Shown here in pieces: positions 1 through 10,900 of a stretch of DNA of 64,000 nucleotides (the stretch's first letter is position 1; each line of letters starts with the position of its first letter). The stretch comes from Mesorhabditis belari (taxonomy: Eukaryota > Nematoda > Chromadorea > Rhabditida > Rhabditidae): contig CAUEEP010000938.1 of assembly GCA_958450365.1 (NCBI GenBank), positions 496,001 through 560,000 of the forward strand. The letters run 5' to 3'. Below the pieces are notes generated by a model. That model searched no databases. It was given only the letters and a program-made list of their open reading frames with translations, and was not told the DNA's origin. A program made the translations under genes and the position numbers.

Positions 1-1211
1 CTACCAAATCCTTCTCAGTCCCTTCTTCCTCTTGTACTTTTGCCGTAAAAACCTTTTCGAACTCATTTAAAGCACTTCGACCGGATGACGAATCATCAAT
101 GTTTGAAATTTTATCATCAGGATCGTTTTCGAATTCGACCCGTCCTCCGTTTGAAACGTTAGCAATTTCATTCTAAATAAGTTTTCAGTAAATTTAAAAA
201 TAGTTTTACCAAATTCTTTTCCATATGTCCTCCTGTTTCGTTTGATTCGACTTTTATACCTAGACTAGAAAACTCTTACCTTTGTATATGATTTTTCAAG
301 CAGTTCAGCCGGTTGAGTGAACTCATCTTTTGAATTGGTAGAAACGTCACAACGAATGTCGCTGTTTGTCGTATTGACCATGGTACAGTTTTCCGTCACT
401 TTAATAGTGCCCACGTCGTTTTGTTGAATCAATTCAGGTCGTTCGGTGAAAAATGGCAACTCCTAAATGACAAATGATGCATAAAAAATAGCCAGAATAT
501 TGTCAATTTAAAATGACCTCATACAGATTTTAATTAACCTTTAATAGCGATTTTCGCTTTGACGTTGTCTTTGTGTAAAATTGTTGCAATGAAGATACAT
601 CCATCGATGGCTCTCTTTTCCTAAAGAAATAAGTTAGGCCATATTTACAACTTCAAATTTACAGCACAAAAGTCGAGGCAAAAAGTTCTTCTTTCACAAT
701 CGTGTTTGAATGATTCTCGCAATCCATATAAAATGTGTTGTTTGATTCTTGATTCTAAATGAAGATCAAAGATAATCATATAAGAACCACTAACAGTATA
801 AGAACGATCTTTGAAGAGAATGCCATTCGGATTAGGTGAAGACAAACTTGTATCAAAGTACATCATTATAGGCTAAAATTAAGTTTAAAATAAGATCTCT
901 TTGGGAATTACTTCTTCGGCATCTTCCATGCAACAAGTTGTACATCCCAACTCTTCAACCGAATCAGTCAAATTGAAAAACTAAAACCAAACAGTGAAAA
1001 AACTAAACTTATCTCACATGTTCTTCAGATGGATTATCTCTTTCAAGTGGTACGTAACGTATACTCATTGATTTGAATATAGGTGGTGATGACTGAAAAA
1101 GCATTAAAAAACGAAAAGTAATCCGCTAACTTTCAGAAAATCGCTTAAAAGTCCCTTCACTTCATCCGGATTCGCTGATTCCACTAGAGTCAATTCTATC
1201 ACGATCGACAT
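1..1211 (-). CDS. C2H2 zinc-finger gene, inverted copy, 3' end outside window
   Basis: This is the reverse-strand partner of the gene at 1537-3731. It starts with ATG at 1211 and exons run leftwards: 1131-1211, 1018-1092, 912-980, 795-872, 663-754, 539-620 and 280-462, then more weakly defined exons to the window edge. Exon count, phases and most exon lengths match the plus-strand copy (81, 75, 69 and 183 bases are identical in both). The visible part encodes only the acidic, Ser/Thr-rich N-terminal half. The zinc fingers expected from the partner lie beyond base 1. Landmarks shared with the partner are a CTTCC motif and an ESN-TFYMDCENHSN segment. Exons 6-7 and their intron are almost identical between copies while exons 1-4 have diverged. 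Probably a paralogue expressed from the same short divergent promoter. Function unknown. Exon structure fairly sure. Confidence 0.7.
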
Positions 1212-1536
1212 CTGAAAAAGTAAACTAAAATTAAATGGGAATTGACAAAGAAATGTTAAAAAGATGTAGCTTGTTTTTAAACATGAAATGCCAAAAAAAA
1301 TTAGGGTGGGACAGCTTTATAAAATACAAAAGCATTATTGATTCTGCATATTGAATTTTGGTATTGCCTTTAATTTTCCGCGTCTTTGTTAAAAATATTC
1401 ATTCAAGGTATTGAATACCTACCTCCGCACCCCTATATAAATCCTCTTCTCTTTTTTGCGCATTCATAAATTTCTTGTTAATTTTTGTTTTGCTCATACC
1501 TACCAAGCTTTTTTTCATTTTTCAACATTTTTTTAG
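1212..1536. promoter_or_regulatory. short shared promoter region between inverted copies
   Basis: About 325 bases separate the two ATGs of the head-to-head pair. The stretch is AT-rich with no recognisable gene, and an acceptor-like TTTTTTAG sits immediately before the ATG at 1537. That could be a trans-splice acceptor, which is common in nematodes. A TATATAAA-like string lies near 1433-1440. The promoter role is inferred from position only. Confidence 0.4.
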
Positions 1537-3731
1537 ATGTCGGTCCTCATTGAGTTGACTCTGGTGAAATCGGTAAATCCAGATGAAGTGAAAGAACTTT
1601 TAATCGACTTTCTGAAGGTTTGGGCAGCTTTTATTCATTTTATTTTATTTTAATGTTTTAGACATCATCACATCTCTTCAAATCGTTCAATATACGCTTC
1701 TTAGATGTCGGTGGAAGCGACAGCTTTGAGGACAAAGTGAATTTGTTTTAAAATTGGCTAAACATTTTATTGAGTTGGTCAATTTAACTGATGCATCAGA
1801 GGATTTTGGTTGTACAACTTGTTGTCTGGAGGACATGGAAGGGGTATCTTTTGTCTTTTCCAAAAGATCTTTTGTTAATGATCGTTTTTAGCCCATAGTC
1901 ATGAACAAACATTTGGTTTCGGGTGATCCAGATGGAATTCTCTTCAATGGTCGAACGACGGTTAGTCGTTATTATATGATTATCTTTGATTTCCACTTAG
2001 AATCAAGAATCAAACAGCACATTTTATATGGATTGCGAGAATCATTCAAACTCGATTGTGAAAGAAGAAACTTCCACTTTTGTGTTGTAAATTTGAAGTT
2101 GTAGGTATTGGCTAAATTATTTCTTTAGGAAAAGAGAGCCATCGATGGATGTATCTTCACTGCAACAATTTTACACAAAGACAACGTCAAAGCGAAAATC
2201 GCTATTAAAGGTTAATTAAAATTTGTATGAGATCGTTTTAAATATTCAATATTCTGGCTATTTTTTATGCATTCTTTGTCATTTAGGAGTTACCATTTTT
2301 CACCGAACAACCGGAATTGATTCAACAAAACGACGTGGGCACTATTAAAGTGACAGAAAACTGTGCGATGGCCAATACGACAAACAGCGACATTCGTTGT
2401 GACGTTTCTACCAATTCAAAAGATGAGTTCACTCAACCAGCTGAACTGCTTGAAAAATCATATGCAAAGGTAAGAGTTTTCTAGTTGGCTGAATATTACT
2501 TAGGAATAGGAGCTTTCTCTCCCCGAACAGCCTGAAAGTTTTCAACAAAATGATGCCATCTTTGAAGAAGCGATGGAAACAAAGGAGGATTTACGATTAG
2601 TGAGTCGTTTTTGATTTTAAATTTATGAATTCATTTAGGATAACAATAATAAAGATTCGAGCGGACCAACGGGTAATTTGTCTTATGTTCGAAGTACTTT
2701 GGAAGAATTCGAAAACGATTCCGAGGAAGCAAATGGAACAAAAGAAGCGACTTTGGTAAGTGAATTTTATTAGACATTGAACTAAAAATTTATCTAGGAT
2801 AAAATCGAAAACATTTCAAACGGAGCAGTTGAAGATTCCTCATTTGATCGAAGTTCGCTAGAAGACTATCAAAACGAACCCGAAGAAGCCGAGAATATTG
2901 AAGATTTGCATGATATAGAAGTAGACCCACCTGCTCAAAATGCACGAAGTCTTGGTGATATACTGTCTGCTGCAAAGCGAGGTGACTTGACAATTGATAA
3001 GGTTTGATGCGGCTGTCTTTTTGTAATAAGAATTCAGTTTAGAGAGACGAATTTGAAGGATTTGAAGCAGATGGTATCGATGATGGGCTAGACGATGTTG
3101 AGGTACAAACTTTACCATGTAGCTTACTGTTGATGCTCTTATATTATCCACTTATCTTATTTGACTTTAGCAAGAGCTTTCCGGACGGGTTTCAAAATCT
3201 AAACATGCAGCTTCACGTCTGCATGGTATCACTTGTTCGGTTGAGGAATATCAGTTAGTGGTACTAGTCCTTTATGTGTTTTAGGAGTGCACGCGTACAA
3301 GAAATCGGTTTACATCAGTAGAGCAAATTGTGACCCATCTTCTCGGTACACATGGAAAGGAGCTCTCAAAACCCTTCAGGTAATTTTACTTTACCGTAAA
3401 ATATTTTTTCTGTTTATAGGTGTGCTAAATGCAAATTCGCTTCGAGTTATCGAGCTAATGTTGGACAACATTTGAGGAATGTTCATCATTTGAGGGATGA
3501 TAATTGGAAAAAGAAAAATTGCTATAAACAAGAATGGTTAGTGTTGAAATTACAGGTCCTTAGGCAATGAATAATTTTAGGCATCCGGCAACTCTTAGAA
3601 GAATCAAAGAATTAGCCGAATTTTACTTTCCTAGATGTGTTGAGCGCGTTGAAAGGTTGAATCTGATTTCTGTTATGCCAAAATCAGTGATTCAGGTATC
3701 TCGTTCAAAGAGTGCAATTTGGACTTGTTGA
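1537..3731 (+). CDS. two-finger C2H2 zinc-finger protein, 509 aa
   Basis: Fifteen exons close in frame: 1537-1617, 1662-1736, 1775-1843, 1892-1960, 2001-2086, 2129-2210, 2287-2469, 2510-2599, 2639-2755, 2798-3001, 3043-3102, 3175-3225, 3285-3379, 3420-3536, 3581-3731 (1530 bases including stop). The first two thirds are acidic and Ser/Asn-rich with no known domain. Near the C terminus are two fingers. The first has CMEC, then a His-x4-His ending LLGTH. The second starts SKPFRCAKCKF and ends HLRNVH. They are followed by a short motif, ELAEFYFPRCVERV, resembling the C-terminal tail of the other zinc-finger gene at 44725-50356. It is probably a nuclear DNA- or RNA-binding protein. The acceptor chosen at 3174 (CAAG) is the weakest splice call; TTTAG four bases upstream would break the finger frame. 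I do not recognise the orthologue. Confidence 0.75.
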
Positions 3732-3902
3732 TAAAAAAGCTCTAGCTAAGGAAGGGATAGACATAAGTTGATTTAGAATCTAGCTTGTTATAATTTTCTG
3801 TATTTGGACTTTGTTTTTGTTGTGATTTTTTTTTTGCTTCTCCTGTGTTATCGACAAACTAACAGAATTTAAAGTTTATTTTTTTGTTTTCAAAACGACA
3901 AA

Positions 3903-4055
3903 ATGTCATCGAAGAAGTCCCAATCGTGTGATCAAGACGTGACCGAGTTTCGCGTCAGCTATTTCGACGGCTTCTCCAGGGCTCTCTTTCAAGCAAAGTT
4001 GCACCGAACATGTTACTTCACCCTGGAACAGGATTATAGTACGTTAGAACACTGA
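3903..4055 (+). CDS. short unassigned ORF or first exon
   Basis: An ATG at 3903 opens a 50-codon frame ending in TGA at 4053-4055, starting MSSKKSQSCDQD. It lies between the zinc-finger gene and the end of malt-1. A possible donor (GTACGT) falls near its end, so it could be a first exon, but I find no continuing exon because antisense malt-1 follows at once. No known domain. Could be chance. Confidence 0.25.
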   Translation: MSSKKSQSCDQDVTEFRVSYFDGFSRALFQAKLHRTCYFTLEQDYSTLEH

Positions 4056-4196
4056 TAAAATAATGATAAGCTCATTGGGAGAACTAGACAAACCTTGAAT
4101 CTTTGCAAATGAGAGAGCAACACGCAAAATGAGGTTCCCTCTTCATCATCTTCTAACAGTCTGGGTTTGGTTAGTGAAGCAAACTAAAATTCTTGG

Positions 4197-7003
4197 TCAA
4201 AGCTTGGCATTTGTTTTTACTGGAGGAAATGTGAGTAGAGCTAGATGAGATCGAGCATTCTCCGATAGCGGAGTCTCATCTTCGATATCATCTTCCAAAT
4301 GCAAATCACCAACTGATGAATAGACGTATACCTGAAAATGTTTGGCGTCCATTTTGTCTATTTGTTTGTCTAGTAATTTGTCTTGCCTTGTTTGTGAAAT
4401 GGCCGCAAAAATCGAAAAAGATTGTCGCCTTCAACTTCACATTCGGAAACCGGACTATCACAGGGTTTGGAAGTTCTGGAAGTCTATTTTTTTCATAACT
4501 CATTTTTCCAATCACCATGCATCAATCGCCAATGTATCGTGTGATGATCATAAGAAATAGTGTGCCCATCGAAGATCAACTCATCGTGAAGACTCCTATA
4601 AGAATTGTGCTCTCTAATCTCTTAACACTAATACCTGGGTTGTGTCAGTGTTGACCGTAGCTCTGGGATTTGAACGGCTCGAACTTTCTCATCATTCTCA
4701 ATATCTGTAATGCATCAAGGTATGGTCGCTTGATTTTGTTTGTACCTCTAAAGACTGCATTCAGCATATCGAGCACTGAAGTGTTCAGAGGAAGTTGATT
4801 CTGAATACTTGACTTATTCTACACTTTCAAATTGATTACCTTTAGATATTTCATGAAAACTCCATTGATTTCTCCTTTCACCTCGTAAGCACCAACTCCA
4901 CCGCTACTAAAAGAAAAGAATTTGTTTGAGATTTGGAAGTGACTAACGTTGAATAGCCGTAAACAGTGTTTCTATTGGGGCGGAGTCGTCGTTTAAACTG
5001 TTCCGCGTAGTCCACAAAACCTTTCACAGACTCGAGGCTAAATGTTTTCATGATCACCTTCAGAGTGTTGATGTTCAGCATGATTCAGAAGATACCTACG
5101 GTAAGAATTTTCGACAAACATCTAGCAAGATGAGATGAAGTGACGGCGATTGATCATTGAAGACATTCAAAACCCAATCCATGCTAACACAACTCTCTGG
5201 TGTGTGCGCATCTTCTGGGGCATCTAGACGAAGACTTTGAGCTCTCATTCTCAGTCTTGAGGATTGTTCTTACCGACTGGAAGCAAGTAACACTGTCCGT
5301 TCACTTCGAAGCCATGCCCAACGAAATACAAAACAGCTGAATGGTTGTGCTAGCCGTTAAATTCGTTGAACTTACCGTAAACACCCGAGCCAAGCAATTT
5401 CTTGTACTCTTTTACGATCTTCTGCATCTCGTCAAGAGTTAAATCGGCTAGGGTTACTGTCTTGAACTTGAGATCTTGCAAGCCCTAAAATGCGGTTTGT
5501 TTTACTTCCAAAACTCTTCAAACTCTCTTGAGTCTTCAAAAACATTTGAGTCACTTGAAACTCACTTGAGCTAGTGTTTCAGCATCGCAGAGTGGTGTGA
5601 CCAACTCCGGCAAATTTTGATACGCACAATTCGAGATTATCAGGGCGACTTTATCCGTTGCAAAAAGATCGATCGAGGAAATGTCGTTTACTAAATTTGT
5701 TTTGAAACTTTTAGGCTCCAATTGCTACTTCTTCTTGACGTTGTGGGCATTTCGTTCTCGGCCTGATTCAAGCTGTCCACAGTGGCGCAGAGTTTTTGAT
5801 ATTCGGCGCTTTGGCATTGATCACAAATGCGATCCTCGCGAATCAACGGCTCGATATTTACAGGTTTTGATTCTAATGAAGATCTAGGATTATAGATGTT
5901 TTCTGCTGTTGAAAACCACTAACGAGTATTGCTTCCCACGTCTCCTATAATGATCGCTGTTCGGAGAGCCTTCCACCACCTCATTCCAAGCTTTGCATTG
6001 ATAATTTGAAGTCGTCGAACATTGACATCTAAAGAAGTAGGCAATTGGCATTAGATTCTGATTGTATCCTTAACCTCGGTATGATCAGCGTGTCCGTATT
6101 TACACCGTCCATTGGCATCCCGTTGCATAGCCATTGAAAGCGAGGGTAAGGAAAACCAATGACTTGATATTTGGGCTATTTTCAAAGTTCATTGTTTTCA
6201 AACCTTTACAAACGAGTTTAATTTCGGTGCCATCGGAGATGATCGAGATCTCAACTTCTTCCGGCCGAGCCCACTTGACTGCTTCTGAAAACCGGCTTGG
6301 CTTTCTAGCTTGGACTCGGAAGCTTTCCAAAACAAAATTTGGCGTCAGGTGTAATTGAACCCGTGAGGAAAGGTGGCATTGGTGTCAGAGTCTAGCACAC
6401 TATCCCCCAGGCTGGAGCTGCTTTTACTACGGATCGGCCTGGCGCCCTCTTATAGGTGAGGTCGCCAAAAAAAACTTTGGACACGTTTTTCTCGAAAACC
6501 AGGGCGCATGGGGAAAAATAAAAGATACATTTTTCTTAGAATCTTCTCTAATTAGGGAAGATCTTTTAGAATCTTCTTATTCTACGTTAGAGTCCCCTTA
6601 GAATCTTCTCTAGTTAAGACTGACTGAAACTGCGATACAAGACGAGTTGTGGTCGATCGACGAGATCACGATGAACCCGGCTCAACGCCTAGAAATCCTC
6701 TTTTCTTATAAATTTCCACTTTCTTGAACCTGGAGTCTGGAGATAAAAAGTTGAACAGTCTGTCCCCGAGTTCCCCAAAGCCTGAGAAGCGTTTCGGCTG
6801 GGTCGGCCATTCTCGCGTATCGTTCCACTTCATCGGAACTAAATGACAGTTGCGAATTCCTATATTCTTAACCTTAAATAGTAGATATTCGTTTTCTCTC
6901 CATCAAGCAGCTTCATCCAGAGCTCGTTCGCGTTTAAACAATCACATAATTGCCGAAAAGTGCCAACGGGAAGCTCGGCGAGATTTGTATTTAGAGAAGT
7001 CAT
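4197..7003 (-). CDS. malt-1: MALT1-type paracaspase (death domain, Ig, caspase-like, Ig)
   Basis: Seventeen exons read leftwards from ATG at 7003 to TGA at 4197-4199 and close exactly at 554 aa: 6873-7003, 6720-6838, 6204-6284, 6075-6162, 5924-6028, 5729-5883, 5566-5690, 5376-5484, 5274-5336, 5100-5223, 4948-5037, 4840-4906, 4746-4800, 4635-4704, 4516-4595, 4387-4454, 4197-4331. Residues 1-83 are a death domain (ending PAETLLRLWGTRG). About 84-175 is an Ig domain with the CKVIGFPYPRFQW and YQCKAWN signatures. About 226-437 is the caspase-like fold with catalytic His312 (YFVGHGFE) and Cys362 (LLDVCRKF). An Ig-like tail follows. The full domain order of animal MALT1 is therefore kept with both catalytic residues. 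In worms and mammals this scaffold protease acts in IL-17/NF-kB-like signalling. The last intron (4332-4386) is GC-AG and intron 1 is only 34 bases. It is divergent from ceh-38. Very sure of family. Confidence 0.93.
6340..6450 (-). repeat. tRNA-like (SINE-type) sequence in malt-1 intron 2
   Basis: On the minus strand an A-box-like stretch (about 6389-6409) is followed 27 bases later by a B-box-like GGTTCAATTAC (6351-6361). The segment sits inside the 435-base second intron of malt-1, the longest intron of that gene. There is no acceptor stem, so it is not a working tRNA; a tRNA-derived SINE fragment is the likeliest reading. Confidence 0.4.
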
Positions 7004-7962
7004 ACAATTATTTAGACATTATTTAGACATCTGCAAAATCCCTGTCGTTTGTAGTCATTCTCGATTCTATTTCGCGGGAAATTGTTTGGCTTTTCGCCAT
7101 CATTGAGCTACCGTATTCGTTGCCGAGAAAATTCGTCCTTGTCGCACGCAGCTGCGTCTCCATGCACTGGGAGTGTCCCTTGCCGAAGTGAAAGGCGTTA
7201 TCGCTCTCCCAACCTCAGCGCTTTAAAATGAATGGCAAGCGTCGCGTTTGGGTGCTCTCAACTCTCCTCATTAACACACTATTTCACCAACTCGCTGATC
7301 ACCCTCTTCCCGTTTTACTAAAAGCGCTCATAGCTCTCCCAACTTTCTCTCTCACCTTTTGCTTGTTAAATATACTACTCTGACTTTTTTTCTATACCAA
7401 TCCTTAACGAGCAAACGCTTTTTACGAAATACCATTCGATTTTTAGCGCAGGATTTATGTAATTCCAATTTTTCAATCTTCTGCTATTTTTCTTTGCAAT
7501 TATTTGACGATTTACTATTAGAACTTTTTATATTTGACGATTAGAATGATTTATTTATTATTAGAAGTAGTACATGACAGAATGGAGATCATGCAGTCAA
7601 TGGAGAGCCAACCATTTACAAACCAACTTACAATAAAGCTTACAATGACATTTTGCTCGTAAAAGAAAGAAAAACTTTTGCAGACAGTTTGAATTTTTTA
7701 AAAATCTGAATAGGAAAATTGAATAGGAAAGATGTCTTACTCAAAGATAACCCTTTTAAAATCTTACAATTTCTATTTGTACATCTAGCTGCTCATTTCT
7801 GATTGAGGCAAATAGCTTTGATAAAAGATTGTTTTCAGAATATCTGCAAATTGGGGTTCATCATCGAATAAAGTGCCCTGTTCTGCTCGAAGGAAAGCCC
7901 CAAGCATTGAGAGAAAACGAACAGAAAACAAGAGTTGACCGCGCCGTGTTGGTGTGTTTTGG
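7004..7962. promoter_or_regulatory. divergent promoter region, malt-1 / ceh-38
   Basis: These 959 bases separate the start codons of malt-1 (minus) and ceh-38 (plus). No gene is visible apart from the exon fragment at 7580-7638. The part next to malt-1 (7080-7350) is noticeably GC-richer, with motifs such as GTGTCCCTTGCCGAAG. Regulatory role is inferred from position. Confidence 0.45.
7580..7638 (+). pseudogene. stray copy of a ceh-38 exon
   Basis: These 59 bases match bases 10245-10303, the 3' two thirds of the eighth ceh-38 exon, with two mismatches. The match stops at the exon end (AATAAAG) and the copy is followed by different sequence (CTTACAATGAC) with no GT donor. It lies upstream of the gene's first coding exon, in the same orientation. 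It looks like a duplicated exon fragment, not a used exon. Confidence 0.75.
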
Positions 7963-10900
7963 ATGGAACCGGCGGTGACTTCATGTCCCTCGCAGGGATC
8001 CTCCACGAATGGGTTTGTTACGCAATCATTTATCATAGCTAATTATATTAGAAACAAAAGCCTAAGGCTTAAAATCTTTAAAATTTTCAATTTAAAAATG
8101 TATTATAGATTTCGTGTGGAGAAAGGTCGTAGAAATGCGAACGATTATTTAAATATCGATCCATCATCAACTTTTCTCAGCAATTCGTCTAGAATTGAAG
8201 AGTTTCCCGACAACTTTTTGGAAACAATTAGCCCGCAACAGGTTTATTTTAAATAATAAATGAGAAATCGCAAGCCGCAAATGGCACGCTGGGGTGTGCT
8301 GTCGAGAAGCGCCTTTGGCCTATTGGTAAAGCGCTGGGCTGGTAGTCGAAACCTTGCAGGTTCGATTCCTGCCAAGATCGGGAGTGACGATAAAATATTA
8401 GCTCCATCGGATGTCTAGTGAAGACCCTATTCGTACTGTCTGACCTGATCTTTTGGAAACTTTATTGTCACTTATAACTGAATATCCAATATCCTGGCTT
8501 ATTTTTAACAATTTCAGACAAATGCTCCTTTAAATTCATTGCTGCATGGAGAAACGGCAACGTCAAGTCCACAATTGGCACCGTTAGCTCCAATGGCGAT
8601 TGGAACAGAGCAAAGGTATGCAAGAGAATAGATTTGGCTTTAGTTTGCTTTTTTCTCTGGTTTAGCAACTCTAAGCCAGTTGTTCATGATCCAGTTGATC
8701 ATGTTTACTTTAAAGCCAACCTCTTTTCAGTTTCGGAAATGGTCCAGCCGGTTTGTTGTCCCCGTTGCATATGGATGGAAGGCGGCATTCAGTGGGATCC
8801 GAGTATCGAGGAGTGTACATCAAGGTAGACTACAGAAAAAACTATCTTTTATATATAGTTGTCATTTTGTTTGACATTATTCATTTCTTTTGAAGCAAGC
8901 AAGATTTCAAAATCCAAATCTCTAGCGATTGCCAAACGGTATTCAGTCGAAACAAAGGAGTCACACATTTGGTCTTTTTCGTTTCAAATACAAACAAACG
9001 ACATTAGATTTTTTTTTTTGCAAGTGATTTATAAAAATATTTCAGGAGGAAACCGATCTGGATGCGACTCATCACTTGATGATGTCTTCAAGTCAAATTA
9101 TCGGAGCACAACATCAGGTATAATTTGATTGATTAATGGCTTAATTCGTTAATTAATGGCTTTCGTTTAAAGTCTACACTAATTAAACTTTATGTTTTAT
9201 GTAGAAATGATTAAAGTAAATCGGTTTATCAATCATTTCTCAGCGATTGAAGGATGAAATCAGCTTTACAGATCATTTTGACCTTGGTTGTCTCTAGTTT
9301 TCGTTTAAAGCAATGCAAAATTTGTAGCAAAAATCCAGCTCTTTCCCCTTTACGAATTCCAAAACCCTATACCAGCGGTTTGCCAGAAGGCGAACGATTA
9401 CACTGCCGCACAAAGAACATTTCGCCAGTCATTTAGAGAGGGATTCTTCTTTTGTAAGATGATGTAAAAGGATGTCCATTTGCTTTTCGGGGTATTTAAG
9501 CAATGAGTCAAAGGGAATGTAGGTGATATAAAAAGAAAATATTCAGCTGTGAATTTTTACCTTTTTTGGACTTTTGGGGTCGAGGAATCGATTGACGCTA
9601 TTCATTTTTTTTGAATCTATGAATTGAAACTCGGGTTGACCGTAATCAAAATCGTAATCGTAGCTTACACCCAATCAACTTAGTTTTGGTTTCATTGGCT
9701 GAGCCTTGTGATTTCTCATCGAGATACCATAATTGAGTTGATTGAATGAAAACTGGCGGTACGATTACAGTAGTTTTCTAAAATGGATGTCTATTAGAAA
9801 ACACATGACGGGGAATTTATTAATTAGGTCCAGGAAGTTTTTGGGTTTCCATTTTCGTTTGTTTCAGGCGGAATTGGATCGGGCAAACGCGGAAACGCCT
9901 CCAGCCGTGAGCAATGTCGAGCTAGCCAGCAACATGATTGCCAGCATGATTGGAGATCAGGTATTCAAGGTTTTAGATTTTAAAATGTATAATTGTAGTA
10001 CTTAGAGAAAGATTGGAATGGATTGAAATGACTTTAGGCTTCAATAAAAGTGTTTTCAGGGTGATTCCTCTCCATCTCCTCATTACTCATCGGGCCCCAG
10101 TGGAAGCATGCTCATTTCACGGCTCACCACGATAAAAACGGTAAGTTTTCAAGTGAAAACGATAAATTACAATTTACAACGTTTTACGACTTTGGAATGA
10201 ACACTATTCTAGGATGATGAGAGTCTGGATGGTGCTTCTCATGCGAATGGAGATCACGCAGTCAATGGAGAGCCAACCATTTACAAACCAGCTTACAATA
10301 AAGGTAAACAGAAATCTTGTTCGGAGAGTGGCAAAAAAAGCCTAATTTTCACTCGAAGCCAAGTCAAAGACAAGGTTTTTTAGGCCAGTCCAAGGCCAAT
10401 TGAAAGCCATTGGCTTTAGCTTAGTTAGCTTGGCTTTTTGTCTTTATTTCCGGATTATTAGTACTGAAACTTTTATTGAACCAATTCGGATTATTAGGAT
10501 GGAAACTTTTATTGAACCAACCAAAGGTATTTATGATATATTGTAATTCAATACAGAGGACGCAGAAGGAAGTCTCTCTGATGTAGAGACATCGATCACT
10601 TCACTCATTCGCGCAGAATTGCCCCTTAAAGGTCACCTTGAGTCTTGAAGTTTATTAACAAATCCCTGTCTAACTTCAATGTTCCCAGTTTATTCAATTA
10701 CCGTAAGCATTCGAATAGAAGAGCTGCATTCTAATTCTAATAGAAGCATTCTAATAGAAGCATTCTAATAGAAGCATTCTAATAGAAGCATTCTAATAGA
10801 AGCATTCTAATAGAAGCATTCTAATAGAAGCATTCTAATAGAAGCATTCTAATAGAAGCATTCTAATAGAAAAGCTTCTATTAGAATGTTCACGGTATTT

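Noticed and set aside
8634..8828. Separate exon with frame NSKPVVHDPVDHV
   Set aside because: It cannot be joined in phase; skipping to 8731 restores the ceh-38 frame.
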